Of a DNA stretch of 21,552 nt, positions 15,061 to 21,552 are shown piece by piece (within the stretch, counting starts at the first letter, position 1; every line of letters begins with the position of its first letter). The translations under genes were made by a program, and so were the position numbers. The notes below the pieces were generated by a model. It was not told the DNA's origin. It did not search any database and saw only the letters and a list, made by a program, of their open reading frames with translations. The stretch comes from JADJNW01 sp964517175 (GTDB taxonomy: Bacteria; Bacteroidota; Bacteroidia; Chitinophagales; Saprospiraceae), in contig CAZFBU010000073.1 of assembly GCA_964517175.1 (NCBI GenBank), forward strand, positions 1-21,552. Direction: 5' to 3'.

Positions 15061-17964
15061 TCAGGCTTTCCCTTCTTTTTCTATGGTTTCGCCCGCATTC
15101 AGTTTGCCGTTGCCATTTCCGATATAAAATGTCTCTTCGGCTGGTCGCAGTGCCCGTTTGAACCAGAGCGGTCGGCGCAAGCCATTCGGTCCCGGTGCCG
15201 GGCGGGTCATTTTCAGCCACTCCTTATAGTTCTCGTGCGCTTTGTTCGTATCGACGTATAAGTCGCCGTACTTGTCTTCCGGGTGCGGTCGCTCGATGCG
15301 CACGCGCTGGTGCCAGCAGTGCATACCGCTGATCGGATCGGGGTGAACGGCATGGGTAATGTTCTGATGCACACCACCATCCGTCCAGAAAATGCGCTTG
15401 CTGTCTTGGTCGTCGCTGTTGAATGGTCGAATACCGGAAACCGTTGACATGCGGTAGCCACCTTTGCCATTGGAAACGATATCCACCGTGTTGGTCGCCC
15501 AGCGATTGCCGGCGTCCTGCTTGCGGCGCCAGCGTCCGAGGTGGTGCGAACAAGCCACCACGCCCGGCTTCATGCCTTGCGTCACCCAGACTTTATCGAC
15601 GAAGTAGCCGATGTCCGTATTCAAACGTACCAGATCGCCGGTCTTGAAGCCCCAACGCTTCGCATCTTGCGGGTGCATCCAGATCGGGTTGCGGTTGGAG
15701 ATTTCGGTCAGCCACTTGGCATTACCCGAACGCGAGTGAATGAGCGTTGGCAAGCGGAAAGTGGGCACGAGGCAGTACTCGCCTTTTTCCTTATCCAGAT
15801 TTTCCGGATGGATATGACTCTTGATGTAGGTCGGCGTCGCATATTCCGGCCAACCCCAATCGACCATCGTTTGAGAGTAAAATTCGTTCTTCCGTGACGG
15901 CGTCGGGAAGCCCACGCAGGGCGTACCGTTCACCATTACGCCAATTTCATTGCCATTTTTGGTGATGACCTGCGTTTGCTCGTCCACCGTAGCGCCCTGC
16001 ATTTCCTTATCGGAAAGCTTTTTCAAATGCTTCTGATAACCGTGCCTTTCCACCTCGAATGCGCCGTACTTTCGCATGTATTCCAGTTCGCTTAAGCCCT
16101 CTTTCTTCGCGGCTTCCGGCAATCCTTTCGTATGTTCAAAAATGTATTGATAATACTCGTCGATGTTGATCTTTTCACCCGGACGATAAGGCGAAATAAA
16201 GTGCTTGCGAATGCCCAGACTGCCATCCGGATCAATGCGCCAGCTCAATTCAATCCAGAATTCGTCTTCTTCCCAGACTTCACCCGGATTCACTTCGTAA
16301 GTAAACTCGACTTGCTTACCTGCTCGCCGTGCGGCTTCGCGCAATACCGGTTGGCGGAAAGCAATCCACGTGCCGGAATGCGTAGCGTAGCTGTTGATGT
16401 CGTGCCGCTCGGCGGAGTGTCCCATCGGCAGCACATAATCCGCAAAGAAAGCCGTTTCGTTCCAGGTGGGCGTCAGCGCAATGTGCATCCCGACCTGATT
16501 TTCATCCAGCAAGGAGTCCATCCAGCTAAAGCCGTCGGGGTACGTCCATACCGGATTGAATACCCTCGTAAAATACACATCCATTTTACCGCGACCTTCT
16601 TTTAGAAAGTGTGGCAAAAGGAAGCTCATTTCAAAAAATGCCAGCGGATATTCATTTGGAAAATGCAATTCATTCCAGAATTTCTGCGCCGGTGGATTGT
16701 CAAAAAATGTCGGCTTGAATTTGTTCCAACTGTTTGGGGAAGTACCGCCCACCGTTCCGACGCTACCCGTGAGCACCTGCAGGAAGTGCAAACAACGCGA
16801 AACCGCCCAGCCGCCGAGGTTGCCGCTCGCCGCGCTGCGCCAGTTGTGCGAAGCAAAACGCTCACCCGCTTCTCCAATGCCACGTGCCACTTCCACTACG
16901 CGATCCGCAGGCACACCGCTTTCCTTTTCGGCAAATTCCGGTGTAAACTCCGCGTATTCTTCGCGCATTTTTTCGATGTAATTTTCAAACGTCACCGCCA
17001 CATTCGGGTGTCGTTTTTGCAAATACTCCTGCCAGTTGGTCCAGTTTTCCAAAAATGGGCGATTGTACAAACCCTCATCCAGGATGACTTTTGCCATCGC
17101 CAGCAGTACCGCCGCCTCCGAGCCTGGATAAGTTGGCATCCAATAGTCCGACATACTCGCCGTATTCGACAAGCGTGGATCCATCGTGGCCAGCTTCGCG
17201 CCTTTCATTTTACCCTCAATGATACGCTGCGCGTGCGGGTTGAAATAGTGCCCGCTCTCCAAATGCGCCGAGATCAGCAAAATGAACTTCGCATTGGCAT
17301 GGTCGGGCGACGGGCGATCGTAACCGTACCAGAGGTTGTAACCAAAACGCGCACCCGAAGAGCAGATATTCGTGTGGCTATTGTGCCCATCCACGCCCCA
17401 GGCTTGCAGGATTCGATCCATGTAGCCTTCGTGTCCCGGTCGTCCCACGTGGTACGCCACTTCGTTGTTGCGTCCCTCCTGGAGGGCTTTGCGGATGCGA
17501 GCGGCAATGTCGTCAAGTACTTCGTCCCAACTTACGCGTTCCCATTTGCCCTCCCCCCGCTTGCCGACGCGTTTTTGGGGATACAGGATGCGATCCGGAT
17601 CGGTAATTTGATTGATCGTTGCCGGACCCTTGGCGCAGTTGCGACCACGGCTGCCCGGATGATACGGATTGCCTTCAAATTTGCGAATGGCATTCGTTTC
17701 TTTATCCACGTAAGCCGTTAAACCACAGGCGCTTTCACAGTTGAAGCAGGTGGTCGGTACGATGGTGTAATTTTTCTTCACCCGCTTCGGGTGCTCCTGC
17801 GCTTCGTATTCCGTCCAGTCGTGCCACTGCTCCATCGGCGGAAACTTGGTCAGATCGCCCGCCTCGGTAAGCCGTTCGAGGTTCGGTTCCCGGTTTTTAT
17901 GCAAATTGGGAATCAGTCCTAATTTTTCGGCTATTTGTTCGATGAATGAATGTTTTCGTGTCAT
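15061..17964 (-). CDS. Molybdopterin oxidoreductase catalytic subunit, SoeA/PsrA-like
   Basis: Catalytic subunit (967 residues) of a complex iron-sulfur molybdoenzyme of the DMSO reductase superfamily. An N-terminal [4Fe-4S] site is formed by Cys73, Cys76, Cys80 and Cys110 (C-x2-C-x3-C-x29-C). The likely molybdenum ligand is Cys201 in HTNICSSGAR. Pterin-binding segments include MDPRLSNTASMSDYW (261-275), and a C-terminal beta-barrel pterin domain (about residues 745-880) contains NRNPIWMHPQDAKRWG. There is no twin-arginine signal, so it should act in the cytoplasm, unlike periplasmic polysulfide, thiosulfate or tetrathionate reductases. Cytoplasmic location, an FeS/NrfD partner 21 bp upstream and a SulP permease in the operon suggest a SoeABC-type sulfite dehydrogenase. 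Another sulfur oxyanion or an unrelated substrate cannot be excluded. It is the last gene of the operon. Confidence 0.88.
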   Translation of the reverse strand: MTRKHSFIEQIAEKLGLIPNLHKNREPNLERLTEAGDLTKFPPMEQWHDWTEYEAQEHPKRVKKNYTIVPTTCFNCESACGLTAYVDKETNAIRKFEGNPYHPGSRGRNCAKGPATINQITDPDRILYPQKRVGKRGEGKWERVSWDEVLDDIAARIRKALQEGRNNEVAYHVGRPGHEGYMDRILQAWGVDGHNSHTNICSSGARFGYNLWYGYDRPSPDHANAKFILLISAHLESGHYFNPHAQRIIEGKMKGAKLATMDPRLSNTASMSDYWMPTYPGSEAAVLLAMAKVILDEGLYNRPFLENWTNWQEYLQKRHPNVAVTFENYIEKMREEYAEFTPEFAEKESGVPADRVVEVARGIGEAGERFASHNWRSAASGNLGGWAVSRCLHFLQVLTGSVGTVGGTSPNSWNKFKPTFFDNPPAQKFWNELHFPNEYPLAFFEMSFLLPHFLKEGRGKMDVYFTRVFNPVWTYPDGFSWMDSLLDENQVGMHIALTPTWNETAFFADYVLPMGHSAERHDINSYATHSGTWIAFRQPVLREAARRAGKQVEFTYEVNPGEVWEEDEFWIELSWRIDPDGSLGIRKHFISPYRPGEKINIDEYYQYIFEHTKGLPEAAKKEGLSELEYMRKYGAFEVERHGYQKHLKKLSDKEMQGATVDEQTQVITKNGNEIGVMVNGTPCVGFPTPSRKNEFYSQTMVDWGWPEYATPTYIKSHIHPENLDKEKGEYCLVPTFRLPTLIHSRSGNAKWLTEISNRNPIWMHPQDAKRWGFKTGDLVRLNTDIGYFVDKVWVTQGMKPGVVACSHHLGRWRRKQDAGNRWATNTVDIVSNGKGGYRMSTVSGIRPFNSDDQDSKRIFWTDGGVHQNITHAVHPDPISGMHCWHQRVRIERPHPEDKYGDLYVDTNKAHENYKEWLKMTRPAPGPNGLRRPLWFKRALRPAEETFYIGNGNGKLNAGETIEKEGKA

Positions 17965-17985
17965 ATCTTTTTCTTTTTCAATAGA

Positions 17986-19614
17986 TTAGATTAAAGGAAT
18001 ACGCTGCGGTGCTTCCACCCAAATGTGTTCGGTAACGTAAATGCCCACCAAAACTGCAACCCCGGCAGCCGCCATCACCAATGGATTGCCAGCGCCGAAA
18101 ATGAGCAATACAATTGGTAAAACATTACCCACGAGCAGTGACCCGAGGTAGAACATCCGGGCGTAGCGACCTTTCGTAATCATCTCCACCGTGCGTTTGG
18201 CATCTACCGTCGGGTGCGTCGTCGTCAATTCAAATAAGATCACCAGCAGGTTAAAGCCAATTGCTCCGAAAAGCATATTTTTCAAATAGGTCGTCCAATC
18301 CGCCGAAACATCCGTAAACAGTGCCACGATCATAAATGCCGCCGCACCCGCCATGAACGCGTGCACCAGCATGTGCAACGCCAGCGATGGGCTTTGCCAA
18401 AAATCGCGACCTTTTGCCTGCGCAAACAGGAACGCCGTGTAAATAGCCACCAGCACCGCCACGATTGCCGTAATCCAGCTTAGCGCGAATTTCAGCGCAT
18501 CCCAGCCGAAGAACAACGAGACGGCTAAAATCGTCAGCAAGCCGCCAAACGCCGTGATCGTGTAGCCACCTTTCACCAGCCAAGACGTCCAGTGCGGACG
18601 CAGCAGCACATACACAAATCTGCCCGGCTGATCGAGGTCTTTAATCAACAGCAAGCCGGTCGCTGCCAAAAATGCCAGCCCCAGGCCATAGCTCCACCAC
18701 TCGGTTTCCGTCGTGGCTTTTGCCCAGCCGAACACCATTGCCAGGAAGGGAATCAAGAATGCGCCGGCGGAGATTGCTTTGGTCAACACGTAACCCGATA
18801 CTTCCCAGCCCCAAAGGATGCCTTTATTCGGCGTATCATAAATGCGGCGCGCCTCCTTGCCCATGATCGTAGCGATGGACTTCTGCGGACCGTTCTTCGC
18901 GACTTCGCCAGCGGTCGTGTATTGATTATTCGCTTCCAGAACGGCGGAGATGACATCGCCATTCGAGAATGCCATTTTTTCCGCTTCTTTTGCGAAATGT
19001 CCAACACCCAATGTCTGCGAATTCCAAAAATACTCGCCGGTGTTTTCCGTCTCCGATGGATTCAAAGAAGCTTCGTCCCCGTCAATGTAGAAAAGATTGG
19101 GTTTCGTGCCTTTTTCCGCTTTGCGTACGGAAACCTGCTGGCGGCCAAGCAGTTCCGAAATTTCCGAATGCGGATCGTCCATATCCCCGGAGATGATCGC
19201 GTGTTCCGGACACACATTCACACACGCCGGCTCCAGACCAATATCCACGCGGTGCGCGCAGTAGTTGCACTTGGCGGCGGTGTGGGTTTCCGGGTCGATG
19301 TAAAGCGCATCGTACGGGCAGGCTTGCATGCAGGATTTGCAGGCGATGCAGCGGTCGTTGTCGAAATCGACGATGCCGTCTTCCCTGGTATATAATGCTT
19401 CTGTCGGGCAGATTTCCACGCAGGGCGCGTCCGTACAATGATTGCAACGCATCACCGAGAACAAACGGCGCGTGTCGGGAAATTCTCCTTTTTCCACCTG
19501 CTTCACCCAGGTACGATTGACCCCGATGGGCACATTGTGCTCTGATTTGCAGGCGGTTGTGCAGGCATGGCAGCCAATGCACTTCCGATTGTCAATTATA
19601 AATCCGTATTTCAT
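17986..19614 (-). CDS. Fused four-cluster ferredoxin subunit and NrfD-type membrane subunit
   Basis: One 542-residue protein joins two normally separate subunits. Residues 1-150 are a PsrB/SoeB-type ferredoxin with sixteen Cys for four [4Fe-4S] clusters: 12/15/18/22, 57/60/65/69, 89/92/95/99 and 116/119/131/135. Residues about 150-262 form a Cys-free linker. Residues about 265-535 have eight hydrophobic segments in NrfD/PsrC style, ending VEAPQRIPLI like the NrfD C-terminus. No signal sequence is present, so the ferredoxin part faces the cytoplasm with the molybdoenzyme. The expected role is to pass electrons between the molybdenum subunit and the membrane quinone pool. It lies 4 bp after the SulP stop codon and 21 bp before the molybdoenzyme gene. 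The absence of any frame break in 1.6 kb shows the fusion is not a sequencing join. Confidence 0.88.
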   Translation of the reverse strand: MKYGFIIDNRKCIGCHACTTACKSEHNVPIGVNRTWVKQVEKGEFPDTRRLFSVMRCNHCTDAPCVEICPTEALYTREDGIVDFDNDRCIACKSCMQACPYDALYIDPETHTAAKCNYCAHRVDIGLEPACVNVCPEHAIISGDMDDPHSEISELLGRQQVSVRKAEKGTKPNLFYIDGDEASLNPSETENTGEYFWNSQTLGVGHFAKEAEKMAFSNGDVISAVLEANNQYTTAGEVAKNGPQKSIATIMGKEARRIYDTPNKGILWGWEVSGYVLTKAISAGAFLIPFLAMVFGWAKATTETEWWSYGLGLAFLAATGLLLIKDLDQPGRFVYVLLRPHWTSWLVKGGYTITAFGGLLTILAVSLFFGWDALKFALSWITAIVAVLVAIYTAFLFAQAKGRDFWQSPSLALHMLVHAFMAGAAAFMIVALFTDVSADWTTYLKNMLFGAIGFNLLVILFELTTTHPTVDAKRTVEMITKGRYARMFYLGSLLVGNVLPIVLLIFGAGNPLVMAAAGVAVLVGIYVTEHIWVEAPQRIPLI

Positions 19615-19618
19615 CTTA

Positions 19619-21361
19619 CTAATTTTTACCTTTTGTTATGTTTGTTTGAATTGCATTTTGAGTCCATTCGATATCTTCCTCATATTCATGCTGCTTGAAA
19701 TAACGCACGGCGTCATTTACGTACATGAATTGATTTTTCTCGCCGATTTTTTCCATGACACCCGCCCGGTGCAGCAAGTCCCGCACGGGACCGATAGCGC
19801 CGGATATATAAAATTTCACATCCTCTTCTTTTAGAGAATTAGATATTTCCTCCAGTGCACTTAGTCCTGTAGAATCCATATCCGTAATACTTGCCGCATC
19901 CAATATCAGTAGTTGTAGTTTTTCCTGCCGATCTGCAATCAGGGATTTAATCGTGTCTTTGAAATAACTGGCGTTGCCAAAGAAAAGCGGCGCGTCGAAG
20001 CGAAGAATGAGAATAGCTTCATGCTCAATAGCTTCCGGAAAACGCGTGGTATTTCGATAATGATAGGTATTTGGAATTTTACCCAGAACGGCAACATGCG
20101 GCGTTGCGGTGCGGTAAATCGTCATTAATAGCGACAATACGACTCCAGTTAGAACGCCTTCGCCGATGCCCAGTGTCAACGTAAATAAAAAGGTAATGAG
20201 CATCAGGGCAAAATCCTGCCGATGCGTTTTCCACAGATGAATAGCTTCCGGCAAGTCAAACAAGCTCCTCACCGCCACCAGGATTATTGATGCTAATATT
20301 GCCTCTGGCAAATAGTAGAACAGTGGTGTCAGAAAAATGAGGGTAAGCGCTACCCCAATGGAAGTAATGATCGAAGCCATGCCCGTCCTGGCACCCGCTT
20401 CATTATTGATGGCCGAACGCGTAAAGCTGCCGGAAGTGGGCAAGGACTGGAAAAAAGCGCCACCGATCTTGGATATGCCCATAGCGATCAATTCCTGATC
20501 GGGATCGACTTTATGGTCGCGATTCTTCGCCTCCATGACTTTGGCAATGCTAATGGATTCGACAATGCAAATAATCGTAACGGTGAGTACCGTCGGTAAA
20601 GTTGATCTTAAAATATCAAGACTGATTGTTGGCGTTTCAAATTTCGGAACCCCGCCCGGAATTTCACCCACTACTGCAACGCCATGCTGATCGAGCTGGA
20701 ATATCCAAACAACCAGAATCCCAATGATCGTAACGATTAATGCATTGGGGATAGCCCGGCTAATGCGGCGCAAAACCAGCATAATCATCACGCCACTAAC
20801 GCAGATGACAAAGGAAAGCCAGTGAATCTCTTGCAAATGCATAAAAGCGTAGCCTACCGTTTCGTAAAAATGATCGAACCGGGGAATTGAAAAGCCGAAA
20901 AGATATTGGAGCTGGCTAATAGCAATGATAATCGCTGCTGCCGAAGTAAATCCTATAATGATGGGATGGGAAAGGAAATTAACCAGAAATCCCAGCCGCA
21001 CGAAGCCCAACGCCGCTTGTAAAACACCAACTAACAAACCCGTAGTGATGACCAACATGATATATTCTGCACTTCGTGGCTCTGCCAATTGACTAATACC
21101 CGCCAGCACCAGCAGCGCAGAGATAGCTACCGGACCGATGGAAAGCTGCCGGGAAGTTCCCAGTACGCCATACAAAAATAAAGGAACCAACCCACCGTAC
21201 AAGCCGTAAATCGGCGGCATGCCCGCGAGCAGCGCGTAGGCCATACCTTGCGGAATGAGTATCACACATACCGTGAGACCGGCTATAAAGTCATTTTGGA
21301 AAGTAGCCTTGTTGTAATCGCCCAGCCATTCTGCTATTGGCAGATATTTTGTCCATTTCAT
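19619..21361 (-). CDS. SulP family anion permease with STAS domain
   Basis: Inner-membrane transporter of 580 residues with the full SLC26/SulP layout. About 12-14 hydrophobic segments (roughly 25-415) include LIPQGMAYALLAGMPPIYG (35-53), the conserved first motif, and LPTSGSFTRSAINNEAGART (307-326), the second core motif. The cytoplasmic STAS domain covers about 440-560 and has the conserved loop DAASITDMDSTGL (488-500). Family members move sulfate, bicarbonate or dicarboxylates by symport or exchange. It heads the operon, 4 bp from the FeS/NrfD gene, so transport of sulfate or another sulfur oxyanion linked to the molybdoenzyme is likely but not proven. The 191-bp upstream region is AT-rich and contains a -7-like tatttttg on the minus strand (21455-21462) without a well-placed partner. 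The stop is TAG. Confidence 0.92.
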   Translation of the reverse strand: MKWTKYLPIAEWLGDYNKATFQNDFIAGLTVCVILIPQGMAYALLAGMPPIYGLYGGLVPLFLYGVLGTSRQLSIGPVAISALLVLAGISQLAEPRSAEYIMLVITTGLLVGVLQAALGFVRLGFLVNFLSHPIIIGFTSAAAIIIAISQLQYLFGFSIPRFDHFYETVGYAFMHLQEIHWLSFVICVSGVMIMLVLRRISRAIPNALIVTIIGILVVWIFQLDQHGVAVVGEIPGGVPKFETPTISLDILRSTLPTVLTVTIICIVESISIAKVMEAKNRDHKVDPDQELIAMGISKIGGAFFQSLPTSGSFTRSAINNEAGARTGMASIITSIGVALTLIFLTPLFYYLPEAILASIILVAVRSLFDLPEAIHLWKTHRQDFALMLITFLFTLTLGIGEGVLTGVVLSLLMTIYRTATPHVAVLGKIPNTYHYRNTTRFPEAIEHEAILILRFDAPLFFGNASYFKDTIKSLIADRQEKLQLLILDAASITDMDSTGLSALEEISNSLKEEDVKFYISGAIGPVRDLLHRAGVMEKIGEKNQFMYVNDAVRYFKQHEYEEDIEWTQNAIQTNITKGKN

Positions 21362-21552
21362 AGATAAGGACGGAATAAAATTTAACTGCTAATGCTTTTT
21401 CAAAAATGCTTATAACAAAAGGGCGAATACTCAGGAAAATGTGCGCGCAAAAAGCAAAAATATGTTTGCCTTGTTTGTGTCGCGGTTACATTTTATTTGG
21501 TTGTTCAATTTGAGTGTGGGATAAAAATATGAAAACTCGTTCATATATTCAA

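Noticed and set aside
16609..17721. A 370-codon open frame on the plus strand inside the molybdoenzyme gene
   Set aside because: It is Arg/His/Phe-rich, has no recognisable domain, and is antisense to the conserved catalytic subunit; it is a shadow frame.

Overview
The window looks like a Bacteroidota chromosome fragment, possibly from the Saprospiria (the class is tentative). The signs are a TonB-dependent receptor with an N-terminal carboxypeptidase-like regulatory domain, signal peptides ending at a Gln, weak or absent Shine-Dalgarno sequences, AT-rich spacers around moderately GC-rich genes, and many short operons. Two runs of exactly 100 N (24-123 and 7843-7942) are scaffold joins of unknown true length, so this is a draft or metagenome-derived assembly. 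No rRNA, tRNA, CRISPR array, integrase or insertion sequence was seen.

Region 1 (1-8919) is lipid- or carboxylate-related. A FabG-like short-chain dehydrogenase lies on the minus strand, its stop codon touching a 14-bp tandem repeat. On the plus strand follow an exported alpha/beta hydrolase with a good terminator, a TonB-dependent receptor, a sodium:solute symporter, a ketoacyl synthase III-like protein lacking the catalytic His and Asn, and an acyl-CoA synthetase interrupted by an assembly gap. The order suggests outer-membrane uptake, inner-membrane symport and CoA activation of an unidentified carboxylic acid; the substrate cannot be read from sequence.

Region 2 (8921-12742, minus strand) holds a secreted protein of an uncharacterised family with CotH-kinase-like motifs, an M1 metallo-aminopeptidase, and a two-gene unit: a membrane protein with two DnaJ-type CxxCxGxG motifs plus a long coiled coil, and a 77-residue membrane protein.

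Region 3 (12743-15060) has an AT-rich divergent spacer with four near-identical AT palindromes, a 443-residue protein of unknown function containing an internal duplication, and a convergent 129-residue unknown protein.

Region 4 (15061-21361, minus strand) is a tight operon: a SulP anion permease, then a fused four-cluster ferredoxin/NrfD-type membrane protein, then a cytoplasmic molybdopterin oxidoreductase, closed by a hairpin terminator. The layout fits a SoeABC-like sulfite dehydrogenase, or another sulfur-oxyanion enzyme, exchanging electrons with the quinone pool, with SulP moving sulfate or a related anion. This is the best-defined system in the window. The most unusual proteins are the fused FeS/NrfD subunit, the altered KAS III-like protein, the duplicated-domain 443-residue protein and the DnaJ-zinc-finger membrane protein.
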